Shown here piece after piece: positions 1 to 8,138 of a stretch of DNA of 60,187 nt (its first letter is position 1; each line of letters opens with the position of its first letter). The notes under the pieces were generated by a model, which was not told the DNA's origin, did no database searches, and saw nothing but the letters and a program-made list of their open reading frames with translations. This DNA is from CAZNYN01 sp964422205 (GTDB lineage: Bacteria > Synergistota > Synergistia > Synergistales > Synergistaceae): the NCBI GenBank assembly GCA_964422205.1, contig CAYRAI010000009.1, positions 1-60,187 of the forward strand, given 5' to 3'. The position numbers were made by a program, and so were the translations under genes.

Positions 1-216
1 GCGCAACAGGGGGAAGTATACTACCCTTTTGGAACTTCGTCAACTACTTTTTTTAGCTTTTTTTGTGCTTTTTGTATTAGGACACACGGGTTAGTGTATA
101 AATTTAGATGAATTATTTACGTCATTACAGCTTTTTGCCTTTATATTTTTGCTTGTTTTGCAGTTAGATTTTTGTATAATTTGTGTGTTTTTTGACTATG
201 ATTTTTGCCGCTCTTG
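1..216. other. Left-edge segment without a supported gene
   Basis: This T-rich stretch lies downstream of the minus-strand ABC operon. On the plus strand all three frames are open at the edge but close within about 110 bases, so the first 50-110 bases could be the tail of a gene entering from the left. I could not recognise a family from such short tails. I see no convincing terminator hairpin for the btuD-like gene that ends at 217. Confidence 0.3.
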
Positions 217-984
217 CTATATTGTGGGCACACATGCTTTTATTCCGTCTTTGTCGGTTATTATTTTTATTTCTGTGGAGAAAGCTTTGTTGATGTTTTC
301 TTCCGTTATTATTTCCGATGGCTTTCCCCATTTTGTTATTTTTCCGCTTTGGAGTATGCAGGCTGACGTTCCTGCAAAGAAGGCGTGTTCCGGTGTATGT
401 GTCGCCATTACTATGCTTATTCCCTCTGAGGCGAGTTTTTTTATTATTTTCAGCACCGTTATTTGGTTTCCGAAGTCGAGGTGCGATGTGGGTTCATCCA
501 ATATCAATATTTGCGGTTCTTGGACTAATGCGGCGGCAAAATGTACAAGCTGCCTCTCTCCGCCGCTTATTTCTGTGCAGTTTTTTTCTGCCAAGTGAGA
601 TATACCTAAGCTTTCCAGTACGTTCTCCACTATTTTGTAGTCGTTGGAGTTCGGCTCGGAGAAGAAGTTTTTGTATGGATTGCGCCCCATTACGGCTATG
701 TCTTTTACGGCAAACGGAAATGCCGGCAGGCTGTTTTGGGGGATGTATGCCAATTTTTTTGCGAATTCTTTTCTTAAGATATTTTTGATGTCGACGGAGT
801 CTATTGTAATGCGCCCCGACGTGGGGGGGTGTATGTTTGCAAGGCACTTTATGAGAGTGGATTTTCCTGCGCCGTTGGGACCGAGGACACAGAGAACTTG
901 ACCGGAGCAAAGTTCGAAGCTGATCTCTTCGAGTACGGACGATCCTCCATACGAGAATGATATTTTTTCCGCTGCAAGCCTCAT
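217..984 (-). CDS. ABC transporter ATPase, FepC/BtuD family
   Basis: Cytoplasmic ATPase of an importer for an iron complex, heme or a corrinoid. It shows the Walker A motif GPNGAGKST near residue 40, the Q-loop IPQNS, the signature motif SGGERQ, Walker B ILILDEP followed by a D-loop, and the switch histidine in MATHTPEH. Its length of about 255 residues is normal for the family. I start it at the ATG at 984 because that gives the ATGA overlap with the stop of the permease gene at 981; a GTG three codons upstream is possible. It is the last gene of a minus-strand trio (binding protein, permease, ATPase). The substrate cannot be told from sequence, and no cobalamin riboswitch precedes this operon. 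Confidence 0.9.
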   Translation of the reverse strand: MRLAAEKISFSYGGSSVLEEISFELCSGQVLCVLGPNGAGKSTLIKCLANIHPPTSGRITIDSVDIKNILRKEFAKKLAYIPQNSLPAFPFAVKDIAVMGRNPYKNFFSEPNSNDYKIVENVLESLGISHLAEKNCTEISGGERQLVHFAAALVQEPQILILDEPTSHLDFGNQITVLKIIKKLASEGISIVMATHTPEHAFFAGTSACILQSGKITKWGKPSEIITEENINKAFSTEIKIITDKDGIKACVPTI

Positions 985-2003
985 CCCTGCCACCCCGCTT
1001 TTCTTTTTATGAGCAGCAGAGCAAAGAACGGCGCTCCTATCAGAGATGTGAGAATGCCCAGAGGAATTTCGTTCATGGAAATGGTGCGGGCAATGTTGTC
1101 GATCAGTATTACATAAGTTCCCCCAAGACAGATTGAGGCGGGAAGCAGGCGTCTGTAGTCGGATCCTGTGATAAGACGGGCAACGTGAGGTATGACAAGC
1201 CCGACCCAGCTTATTGTTCCGGCAAGGCAGACGGCAATGCAGGATACTACCGTGCAGAGAAGTATAACCGCCCCTCTTTCAGTGGCTATGCTGACACCGA
1301 GAGACATTGCCTCTTCCTCCCCCATGGATAGTATGTTTATGCGCCACCTGCACATGCAAAGCACAATGAGACCTGCACTCAGTATCGGAACACTCCAGTA
1401 GAGTTCATCTGAGCTGACCTTTGCAAGAGATCCCATGAGCCAGAATATTATTGAAGGCAGTTTGTCGTATGGGTCAGCTATATATTTAAGACATGACAAG
1501 AGTGCCTGAAAAAAAGCCCCCACGATGATTCCCGAGAGAACGAGAACAAGCACCGGTATACCTTTGAACATTTTCGCCATGAGACATGCCGTTCCCACTG
1601 CAAGCAAGCCGAAAAATGCCGCGGAGAGATGCAGATATATGCCTCCGTTGGTCAGCAAGATTGCAAGAGCTGCGCCGAACCCCGCTCCGTATGATACTCC
1701 GAGGATGTCGGGAGATATGAGTGGATTTTTGAATATTCCCTGAAAGACCGCACCCGAGGCGGAGAGCGAGGCTCCTACGAAGAATGCTGCTATTATGCGC
1801 GGCATGCGTATTTGGAAAAAAACTGTTTCCACTGCGTCGCTCCATGTTTTATCCATATCGGTGAAGATTGATAAAACGAGGCAGAGAAGTGTTTCAAGAG
1901 GTATGGAGTATCTCCCTATCGAGAGAGAGATTATCATAGCGGCCGGTACGGATAGTATTAGGCATATATTTAAAGCGGTGCTATTTTTTTCATTGCGCAG
2001 CAA
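981..2003 (-). CDS. ABC transporter permease, FecCD/BtuC family
   Basis: Inner-membrane permease of the FecCD family, about 340 residues with roughly ten hydrophobic segments. The family stretches GAVFQGIFKNPL and PDILGVSYGAGFGAAL are present in the first half and LAGTISWVGLVIPHVAR in the second. The start is a TTG at 2003 with AAGGGG about nine bases upstream. It overlaps the ATPase gene by four bases and follows the binding-protein gene after a 71-base gap. Its relatives carry siderophores, heme or cobalamin, so the substrate stays open. Confidence 0.9.
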   Translation of the reverse strand: MLRNEKNSTALNICLILSVPAAMIISLSIGRYSIPLETLLCLVLSIFTDMDKTWSDAVETVFFQIRMPRIIAAFFVGASLSASGAVFQGIFKNPLISPDILGVSYGAGFGAALAILLTNGGIYLHLSAAFFGLLAVGTACLMAKMFKGIPVLVLVLSGIIVGAFFQALLSCLKYIADPYDKLPSIIFWLMGSLAKVSSDELYWSVPILSAGLIVLCMCRWRINILSMGEEEAMSLGVSIATERGAVILLCTVVSCIAVCLAGTISWVGLVIPHVARLITGSDYRRLLPASICLGGTYVILIDNIARTISMNEIPLGILTSLIGAPFFALLLIKRKAGWQG

Positions 2004-2074
2004 CTTAACAAACCCCTTAATAACAAACTCGGACGTGCCCGTAAATCACAAGCACGCCCTGTAAATAATGCAGA

Positions 2075-3151
2075 CTAATGTGTTCCTTTATACGGCACAC
2101 CGTAGAATGTTCTGTAAAATCCCTGTACTTCTTTGTTCATGTCAATCTCTTTGAACAAATTCGGATAGAGTTTTTTCGCCATCCAGAGCTCTCCGAGCGC
2201 CATTGATTCCGGGCAGGGATGTCCCCATGGCTTGACATATTCCGGCGTGATGTAGATTTTTTTATTTTTTACCGCGCTTATGCCTGCCCAAAGCGGGCTC
2301 TTTGTTATTTCGGGATATACTTTCTGTGCGTAGCGGTCCTGGATAAATATGACCTGCGGATTCCACGCTATTATCTGTTCCATGTTGACGGCTTTGTAGC
2401 CGGAGATATCTCTTGCAACGTTTATTCCGCCAGCCTTATCCATAATTACTCCGACATACTTTCCGCTTCCGTATGTTTGGAGATCGGGGTTGGCCATGTA
2501 GCAGGTGATTTTTTTGCTGTCATCTATCTTTGAAAGTTTATCGCCGACAAGATAGCGTTTTGTCTGGACGAAATCGTTGAGCTTCTTGGCCATTTCCTCT
2601 TTGCCGTATATTTCGCCGAGGAGTGTAACTCCCTGCTTCATTCCCACAGTGTATGCTTTATCGGGATTTTTAAGTTTCGGGTTGAGGCGGGAGGCCTGTT
2701 CAAAGTCCGCAACGTAGAGAGATATGGCAACTACCGGGATTCCCGCTTTTTCGATTTTCTTCATTGTGTCGGCCGGGAAGTAGTGTGTCACTATCACAAG
2801 GTCGGGATTTAGCTTTAGCAGTTCCTCCATATTCACTTCCGTTAGTGTGCCGGGTGTCGGAAGTTTTGCAAGGGGCGGATATATGTCCTTTATCGCAGGG
2901 AAGAGAAGTTTTTCCCAGTCTTTGAGAACTCCGACTAGACGATCTCCCGCTTGAAGCTCGAGGGTAATATCAAGAGCGTGGTGCATAAGACAGACAACCC
3001 GCTGAGGTTTCTGCGGTATTTCGACACTGCGTCCGAGCTGGTCAACTATAACTCTGCCGGCCGCTTCCGCTCCGCCTAAAGCCGCACCGGCAATCAAAAA
3101 TGCCGCTAAAACGAGAGAGGCAAATGACTTTTTTGCAAATATCTTTTTCAT
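2075..3151 (-). CDS. Periplasmic substrate-binding protein of a FecB/BtuF-type ABC importer
   Basis: Exported solute-binding protein with a TroA/FepB-like two-lobed fold. An in-frame start exists at 3190, but the ATG at 3151 has GGAGG eight bases upstream and opens a clear signal peptide: MKKIFAKK, a hydrophobic core, then GGAEA as a likely signal peptidase I site. After it come the family start RVIVDQLGRSVEIPQKPQRV, then LLKLNPDLVIVTHY, and near the C-terminus WGHPCPESMALGELWMAKKL, seen in iron- or metal-complex binding proteins. About 358 residues. It leads the minus-strand binding protein-permease-ATPase operon. A plausible -10 (TATAAT on the minus strand, 3202-3207) lies upstream. I did not find a convincing Fur box or a riboswitch. 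Confidence 0.85.
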   Translation of the reverse strand: MKKIFAKKSFASLVLAAFLIAGAALGGAEAAGRVIVDQLGRSVEIPQKPQRVVCLMHHALDITLELQAGDRLVGVLKDWEKLLFPAIKDIYPPLAKLPTPGTLTEVNMEELLKLNPDLVIVTHYFPADTMKKIEKAGIPVVAISLYVADFEQASRLNPKLKNPDKAYTVGMKQGVTLLGEIYGKEEMAKKLNDFVQTKRYLVGDKLSKIDDSKKITCYMANPDLQTYGSGKYVGVIMDKAGGINVARDISGYKAVNMEQIIAWNPQVIFIQDRYAQKVYPEITKSPLWAGISAVKNKKIYITPEYVKPWGHPCPESMALGELWMAKKLYPNLFKEIDMNKEVQGFYRTFYGVPYKGTH

Positions 3152-3332
3152 CGTACAAGACCTCCATATGCAACAAAGTTGTATTAACAAGATAGCTGTT
3201 TATTATACTTCGAAGATTTGATTTGTATATACTTTTGTTTAGATAAATTCATTGATTGGAATTTTATAAATTTTATAACGAAGTATGGGTATCTGTTTTG
3301 AAGAATGTAAATGGGGGGGAGATACGCAAAGT

Positions 3333-3352
3333 GGAGGCACCGTTACGCCTCC
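3333..3352 (-). terminator. Short GC-rich hairpin downstream of the DUF486 gene
   Basis: GGAGGC and GCCTCC form a six-base-pair stem around an eight-base loop. It lies 35 bases past the stop of the minus-strand gene at 3387 and could end that transcript before the btuF-like promoter. No T-run follows on either strand, so a terminator role is only possible. Confidence 0.3.
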
Positions 3353-3386
3353 CCTTTCACGACCCTATTAATTTCCAATGTTTGGT

Positions 3387-3731
3387 TCAGTTTCCTCTGA
3401 ACATAAAGAAGACTGCTCCCACCATGCAGAATGATGCCCATAGGTAGTTAATTGTGAGTTTTTCTTTCATCACGAAAAATGAAAAGGCGGCAAAAATTGT
3501 CATTGTTATGACTTCCTGAATTATTTTGAGCTGAGAGAGTGTGTATACCTCATGCCCGAGTCTGTTTGCCGGAACTTGAAAGCAGTATTCGAAAAAAGCC
3601 ACGCACCAGCTTAGGAGTATTGCTAAAAAGAGGGGTTTTGTACCAAGGTGCTTTAAGTGTCCGTACCACGCATATGTCATGAAGATGTTTGATATGAAGA
3701 GAAGTACTATCGGAGCGGCATAACGATACAT
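3387..3731 (-). CDS. DUF486 (DMT superfamily) small membrane protein
   Basis: A 114-residue, four-helix integral membrane protein of the DUF486 family, one of the short members of the drug/metabolite transporter superfamily. Visible family traits are an N-terminal helix ending in FMTYAWYGHLKHL, a central FFEYCFQVPANRLGH, LSQLKIIQEVITMTIFA, and a last helix with NYLWASFCMVGAVFF. The length matches the family. Such short members usually act as dimers; the substrate is unknown. It stands alone on the minus strand, with the GNAT gene diverging on its upstream side. Confidence 0.8.
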   Translation of the reverse strand: MYRYAAPIVLLFISNIFMTYAWYGHLKHLGTKPLFLAILLSWCVAFFEYCFQVPANRLGHEVYTLSQLKIIQEVITMTIFAAFSFFVMKEKLTINYLWASFCMVGAVFFMFRGN

Positions 3732-3960
3732 TACAAGACCAAACCTTTCTTAAACACTGTAGCTTATATAATTTTACTACTATATAGCAGACGTGTATAT
3801 TTTGTCACTAGCCAAAAATCGCGGCAATAAGATATTTGGCTTTTATAAAAAAAATCAGTATCTGATGAATAATCTTCTGCGTCGTTTTCCCTACCGTGAA
3901 AATACCTGCGGATAATAGAATTATTCATATAGTTTTATCTGTCCGCAAGGGGGAATTCGT

Positions 3961-4689
3961 ATGTTTAATGCAAAGTATAATGCTCAAGTTTCGCTGCGCA
4001 GACACCTTCATAACGAAAATATTATGGTTGTTCCGTGTCTTTTCACAATGCTTTCGGAAAGAAGTATGACGGAGATATCTAACTTGTACAAACATATACT
4101 GGGAACAGTGAGCAGAGAGATTTTTGCCAAGATGCAGGAGGATGAGATAAAAAATTTCTTTACTGACGAAGGTATCGCTGTAGGTGTATGGCATGACAAT
4201 AAACTTATATCGATAAGGACTGTAAAGACGGGGAAGAGTTGGGTGGATAAGTCCATATCAGAGCTGGGATATTTCCCAACAAGGGAGAAGAATATGGCAT
4301 TTACCGGCTTTTGTATTGTTGACCCCGAATTCAGAGGCAATAACCTTCAGTTTCTGACTCAGTATTATGCGGAAAGTATTCTTACAAAGACTCACGATAC
4401 GATTGTTACGACTGTTTCGCCTCACAATATGTACAGTCTTACAAATGTGATAGCCAGCGGATACAATATTGTCGGAATAAAGGACGCATATGGCGGATAT
4501 CTGCGCTATGTCCTGGAAAAGGAGTTCTCTCCAAATTATGCTATCAGAACAGACAAGAATGTCTCTATAGGATACAAGGATTTAAAAGGGCAAAAAAAGG
4601 CTATAGAAGCCGGCATGATAGGCTATAAGATAACGATACATCCGAGAAGCAGCTCCGTTCTCTTTGCAGAGACGGAGGAATGTATTTAG
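3961..4689 (+). CDS. GNAT-fold N-acetyltransferase, substrate unknown
   Basis: A cytoplasmic protein of 242 residues. The middle resembles the acetyl-CoA-binding core of GNAT enzymes: FTGFCIVDPEFRGNNLQ (beta-4 strand and R-G-N pyrophosphate loop), a helix QYYAESIL, then TTVSPHNMYSLTNVIASGYN, matching the usual N-x-x-S-x-x-x-x-x-x-G-Y region. The N-terminal third (1-75) and the C-terminal tail (200-242) are not recognisable. The ATG has AAGGGGG about seven bases upstream. It converges on the acyltransferase gene, with a shared hairpin between them. There is no signal peptide. I cannot name the acceptor. Confidence 0.65.
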   Translation: MFNAKYNAQVSLRRHLHNENIMVVPCLFTMLSERSMTEISNLYKHILGTVSREIFAKMQEDEIKNFFTDEGIAVGVWHDNKLISIRTVKTGKSWVDKSISELGYFPTREKNMAFTGFCIVDPEFRGNNLQFLTQYYAESILTKTHDTIVTTVSPHNMYSLTNVIASGYNIVGIKDAYGGYLRYVLEKEFSPNYAIRTDKNVSIGYKDLKGQKKAIEAGMIGYKITIHPRSSSVLFAETEECI

Positions 4690-4703
4690 TATAGATATTG
4701 TGG

Positions 4704-4736
4704 AGAGCGTGCGGTATTTCCGCCCGCTCTTATTTT
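4704..4736. terminator. Hairpin between convergent GNAT and acyltransferase genes
   Basis: AGAGCG and GCGG pair with CCGC and CGCTCT (4704-4730) around a short loop, with one mismatch, followed by TTATTTT on the plus strand. It fits an intrinsic terminator for the plus-strand GNAT gene and overlaps the stop codon of the minus-strand gene. Confidence 0.65.
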
Positions 4737-5707
4737 GATGTGTGACTTTTCAGCGAGGAGAGTGTGTTTTCTATTCCTTTGGCAAAGCAGTATTCCTGAC
4801 TTCTGCCATCCTCCCATGAGGGCATTGTGCAGGCTCCGTACCATTTGCTTTTTGGAAAAAGAGCTAATCCTCCGGAGGCAAGGACTCTGTGTACCCCAAA
4901 TTCCACAGCCGTTATATCGTCCTCCGCGCATTTGGAATAGGAGCGCGCCGAGGCAAGGGCCTCGGCAAAGAGAACCGTACCTCGGCAGTGTCTGCGCCAA
5001 AAGTTTTTCTGAAGTTCTGATGATTCAAGCTTGCCGCCTGTTACGGTTGAGAATACTTTATACGCAAGCTCTCCCGTTATGTCGGGAGCTGCATTTTCTA
5101 TAAAACTGAGTATTGTATCGGCAGCCGGAGAATGAGCGGCAAACGGAACTTTAAGTCTTTTGTGCCTTATTGACGATAGGTCAAGTATCTTTTCGACTTT
5201 GCGGACTTCGGCTGTTCTGCCGCTTATAACCGATGTTTTAGGGCCATTCAGCGCCGCTATTGATACATGCTCTGCATAGGGGGCTATAATTTCTCTGAGC
5301 TTCTCTTCGTCCTCTCTGACAGCCGCCATTGCTCCGGAGTATTCGATATTGTCCATCAGAGACGCGCGCTCATATACAAATTTAAGAGAGTTTGTGTAAT
5401 TTATGGCTTCTGCCGTGCAGAGTGCTGATATTTCGCCAAGAGAGTGTCCCACAATGCAGTCCGGAATAACTCCACGAGATATAAATTCATTCGCAAGTCC
5501 CACGGAAAAGACAAAGGACGAAATGTGTTCTTCTTTTGTGTTTTCCGGTTTGCCTTTCTTAAGAAGTTTCTTCACGGAAATTTTTTTATTATAAAAATAT
5601 TCTTCGGCTTCCGCAACATAACAGGCGAAGACAGGCAGATTTTCACACATAAAGTCCAGAGGAACCGGGCCGCAGGTGCCTTGTCCCGGCATTGCAAAAA
5701 TAATCAT
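4730..5707 (-). CDS. Stand-alone malonyl/acyl-transferase (FabD / PKS-AT fold)
   Basis: Acyltransferase of the FabD/polyketide AT superfamily, about 325 residues, with no fused synthase modules. It keeps the opening FAMPGQGT, the nucleophile elbow GHSLGE, the arginine in VYERASLMDN, the GAMAAV and NGPKTSVISG stretches, and the catalytic histidine in PFAAHSPA, so it looks active. The start is the ATG at 5707, with GGAGTGAT seven bases upstream. An in-frame codon at 5764 lies just before the predicted transcription start and is rejected. FabD normally loads malonyl-CoA onto acyl carrier protein, but no other fab, ACP or PKS gene is nearby and the divergence suggests a different acyl group or carrier. 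Product and partner are unknown. Confidence 0.75.
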   Translation of the reverse strand: MIIFAMPGQGTCGPVPLDFMCENLPVFACYVAEAEEYFYNKKISVKKLLKKGKPENTKEEHISSFVFSVGLANEFISRGVIPDCIVGHSLGEISALCTAEAINYTNSLKFVYERASLMDNIEYSGAMAAVREDEEKLREIIAPYAEHVSIAALNGPKTSVISGRTAEVRKVEKILDLSSIRHKRLKVPFAAHSPAADTILSFIENAAPDITGELAYKVFSTVTGGKLESSELQKNFWRRHCRGTVLFAEALASARSYSKCAEDDITAVEFGVHRVLASGGLALFPKSKWYGACTMPSWEDGRSQEYCFAKGIENTLSSLKSHTSK

Positions 5708-5768
5708 TGATATCACTCCGATTTTCGGCTGAGAAACAGGCAAAGCCGACAATAGTCTTCGCATGAAG

Positions 5769-5798
5769 ATTATAGCAGAGGCAAAGTCAATGTCACAA
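5769..5798 (-). promoter_or_regulatory. Sigma-70-type promoter of the acyltransferase gene
   Basis: Read on the minus strand, TTGTGA and TATAAT are separated by 18 bases. The start of transcription would fall near 5762, giving a leader of about 55 bases before the ATG at 5707. Confidence 0.6.
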
Positions 5799-5847
5799 AG
5801 CCGCTGTTTTATATTTTTTAATATCTCTAAACTTTATATTTTGTTCC

Positions 5848-5877
5848 TTGTAAGTATTTTTATCTATGTGCTATAAT
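5848..5877 (+). promoter_or_regulatory. Promoter of the cobamide operon
   Basis: TTGTAA and a perfect TATAAT are 18 bases apart. Transcription would begin near 5884, just before the riboswitch aptamer. It diverges from the acyltransferase promoter at 5769-5798. Confidence 0.65.
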
Positions 5878-5889
5878 TGACATAATTGA

Positions 5890-6068
5890 ATTTGATGTCT
5901 CTCTGTTCGGGAAGTCGGTTAAAATCCGACACGGCCCCGCCACTGTAGCTCTGACGATTCCGATGTATGCCACTGACTTTTGTCGGGAAGGCTCGGATGA
6001 GGATGAAGAGAAGTCAGGATACCGTACAAAGAGCTTGAAGGGGGTATGTTTGCGTGGGCGAACTCCTT
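5890..6068 (+). ncRNA. Cobalamin riboswitch aptamer
   Basis: The conserved core is unmistakable: GGGAAGTCGG, TTAAAATCCGAC, then CGGCCCCGCCACTGTAG, then GCCACTGAC, GGGAAGGC, GGATGA and the B12 box AAGTCAGGATACCG at 6011-6024. Downstream, AAGGGG (6038-6043) pairs with CTCCTT (6063-6068), and the loop contains GTGGGCG, which can pair with the CGCCAC of the conserved internal loop, as in the L5-L13 kissing contact of this class. It lies on the leader of the 21-gene cobamide unit and should reduce expression when adenosylcobalamin or a related cobamide is abundant. Confidence 0.95.
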
Positions 6069-6100
6069 TACAGCTGACATAGCGCTTATGCTGTAAACGG

Positions 6101-6139
6101 ATAAGACACGGCAAATTTTGTCGGAGTCTTATTTTTTTT
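6101..6139 (+). terminator. Intrinsic terminator of the riboswitch expression platform
   Basis: ATAAGAC (6101-6107) pairs with GTCTTAT (6126-6132), extended inward by CGGCA with TGTCG including one G-T pair, and is followed by eight T. It sits between the aptamer and cbiK, so the switch most likely works by premature transcription termination. A further small hairpin (TACAGC with GCTGTA, about 6069-6096) lies between aptamer and terminator and may take part in the alternative fold. Confidence 0.85.
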
Positions 6140-6207
6140 GGCGCGGAGCCTTAGGCTCTTATGGATGCGCACAATATGTGCGAAACGGAAAGGAAGATAT
6201 TTTGATT

Positions 6208-7095
6208 ATGTCGAAGGTTATAACCATACTGCTTCTTGCCGCGGCTCTTGTCTTTACTGCCTCGGTATGCAGCGCAGCTCCTGCGAAGCAGGATAAGAAG
6301 GGCATACTTATAGCTTCTTTCGGAACCTCTATGCCCGAGGCAAAAAAGGCAATAGACAATCTTGTGAATTCAACAAAGAAGGCTTTTCCCGATATCGAAG
6401 TGAGGCTTTCATACACTTCAAACATAATCCGCAAAAAGATTGCCAAAGAGCAGAACCTTCTTATCCCCACACCGATGGAAGCTCTTGCCGAAATGAATGA
6501 CGACGGCTTTACACATGTCTATGTAATGCCTATGCACATAATTCCCGGAGAGGAGTACGATGACATTAAGAGCCTTACCGAAGCGGCTGCGTCCATAAAG
6601 GGCAAGTACAGCTTCAGGGAAATAAAGCTCGGAAGACCTTTTATCGCGGATGTTCCCGCATCTGACAGAATGGCTTCAATTCTTATGAAGCGCTTTGAAA
6701 AGCAGCTCGCCGATAAAAAGACATCTATAGTCCTTATGGGACACGGCACGCCGCATCACATTGCAAACGCGCTCTACAGCCAGCTTCAGCTCTCTCTTGA
6801 GAAAAAGGCGCCGGGACGCTTTTTTGTAGGAACCGTTGAGGCCGCTCCTACGATAGAAGATGTCATAACATCTCTTAAAAAGCAGCATGCTCAAAAGCTG
6901 CTTCTGTCTCCTCTTATGATAGTTGCGGGAGACCACGCCAATAACGATTTGGCGGACAAGGACGACCCCGAATCCTGGTACAGCATGTTGAAGAAGGCAG
7001 GTTTTGCCGATATATCCTCATATTTGGTGGGACTCGGAGAAGACCCTCAGATGGCAGCAGTCTTTGTTAACGAAATTAAAGATATGATGAAATAA
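6208..7095 (+). CDS. cbiK: Sirohydrochlorin cobaltochelatase CbiK, apparently exported form
   Basis: Class II chelatase that inserts Co2+ into sirohydrochlorin in the anaerobic B12 pathway. CbiK traits are visible: LIASFGTSMPEAKKAID at the start of the fold, YVMPMHIIPGEEYDD, the metal-site histidine in LMGHGTPHH, VEAAPTIEDV, and the second histidine in VAGDHANNDLADKD. About 295 residues. The ATG at 6208 (AGGAAG upstream; a TTG at 6202 is also possible) precedes a typical signal peptide: MSKVITILLLAAALVFTASV ending in CSAAPA. Codons upstream of 6140 lie in the terminator and cannot be coding. Periplasmic CbiK is known from Desulfovibrio vulgaris, where a cytoplasmic form also exists; here I see only this copy. 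First gene of the riboswitch-controlled unit. Confidence 0.9.
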   Translation: MSKVITILLLAAALVFTASVCSAAPAKQDKKGILIASFGTSMPEAKKAIDNLVNSTKKAFPDIEVRLSYTSNIIRKKIAKEQNLLIPTPMEALAEMNDDGFTHVYVMPMHIIPGEEYDDIKSLTEAAASIKGKYSFREIKLGRPFIADVPASDRMASILMKRFEKQLADKKTSIVLMGHGTPHHIANALYSQLQLSLEKKAPGRFFVGTVEAAPTIEDVITSLKKQHAQKLLLSPLMIVAGDHANNDLADKDDPESWYSMLKKAGFADISSYLVGLGEDPQMAAVFVNEIKDMMK

Positions 7096-7109
7096 CACAG
7101 GCAGAGCAA

Positions 7110-8138
7110 ATGAGCAGTCCGGCAGCTGATATCACCACACACAGAATACGGCTCCGCCAAAAGCGCATGCGCCTTGGACTGCTTTTGCTTGCCTTTTTGC
7201 TGGTTACGGCGGTAATTAGAATCACGCAGGGAGAGTGGAGCATTCCGCTCTCCCATGTTTTTGAAATTCTTTTCTCTTATGCCTCAAATCCAGACCTTAA
7301 TTCTCCCGAAGCAATAGTTGTGCGCTCTGTGAGGCTTCCGAGGTTTTTTGCCGCTGTAGGAGCGGGCGGAATGCTTGCAATGGCCGGAGTTGTACTCCAA
7401 GGTCTGCTTTCAAACCCATTGGCTGAACCTTACACACTGGGCATAGCGGCAGGGGCAGCATTCGGGGGCGCTTTAGGTTTTTTCTTTAACTCCGCTATGG
7501 TCACTCCTTTCGCCTTTATAGGGGCTCTCGGAGCTCTGTGGATGGTGAGTGCGATTGCATGGCGCGGAGACGGAGGCAGCGGCACATATCTCGTGCTTGC
7601 GGGAATTATTACAAACGCCGTGCTCTCTGCGGGAGTGACATTCTTAAAAGCCATTGCGGACGACAGGCTTGCCGCTATAGTTCTTTGGCTTATGGGAAGT
7701 TTTTCGGGAGCATCGGCAAGGACATCTGTCACTGTATGGGTCGGAGCTCTTGCTCTTTTGATCCCCGCACTGATTTACGGACGCGAGCTTGATGCGGTAT
7801 CTCTGGGAGAGGAACAGGGAGAGCGTCTGGGAGTAAATGAAAAAAAGCTCCGAATTATTCTTCTTTCCTTTGCATCTTTCGGCACAGCTCTTACTGTCAG
7901 CAGTTTTGGCATTATCGGTTTTGTCGGGCTCGTCATTCCTCATCTTATCAGAGCCGCGATAGGCCCTTCTCACAGAGCCTTAATTATCTTCAGCTTTCTC
8001 GCCGGAGGCACTCTTTTGGCAATAGCCGACGGAGTTGCCCAAGCAATGGGAGAACTTCCTGTTGGAGTGCTTACCGCTATAATAGGCGGCCCATTCTTCT
8101 GTTGGATTCTGGCAGGCAGAAAGGGCGGCTCAAGATGA
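7110..8138 (+). CDS. btuC: Cobamide/cobalt-complex ABC permease, BtuC/FecCD family
   Basis: Inner-membrane permease of about 342 residues with roughly ten transmembrane segments. Family stretches include GVVLQGLLSNPLAEPYTLGI, GEEQGERLGVNEKKLR and FGIIGFVGLVIPHLIR. It starts 14 bases after cbiK and its stop overlaps the ATPase start (ATGA at 8135). Its place behind a cobalamin riboswitch, between cbiK and cbiL, makes a corrinoid or cobalt-chelate the likely substrate. The family alone does not prove this. Confidence 0.88.
   Translation: MSSPAADITTHRIRLRQKRMRLGLLLLAFLLVTAVIRITQGEWSIPLSHVFEILFSYASNPDLNSPEAIVVRSVRLPRFFAAVGAGGMLAMAGVVLQGLLSNPLAEPYTLGIAAGAAFGGALGFFFNSAMVTPFAFIGALGALWMVSAIAWRGDGGSGTYLVLAGIITNAVLSAGVTFLKAIADDRLAAIVLWLMGSFSGASARTSVTVWVGALALLIPALIYGRELDAVSLGEEQGERLGVNEKKLRIILLSFASFGTALTVSSFGIIGFVGLVIPHLIRAAIGPSHRALIIFSFLAGGTLLAIADGVAQAMGELPVGVLTAIIGGPFFCWILAGRKGGSR

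Noticed and set aside
3152..3386. Cobalamin riboswitch or Fur box upstream of the first btuF-like gene
   Set aside because: Read on both strands, I found neither the B12 box nor the CCGCCACTG loop, and no convincing Fur palindrome.
3810..3841. Hairpin AGCCAAA with TTTGGCT
   Set aside because: It lies between two divergent genes, where no terminator is expected, and the loop is long and the stem AT-rich.
5708..5764. Longer N-terminus for the acyltransferase starting at 5764
   Set aside because: That codon coincides with the predicted transcription start and lacks a ribosome-binding site, whereas the ATG at 5707 has a good one directly before the conserved FAMPGQGT.
6118..6207. Longer N-terminus for CbiK starting at 6118
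   Set aside because: These codons fall within the riboswitch terminator hairpin and T-run; the signal peptide starts naturally at ATG 6208.
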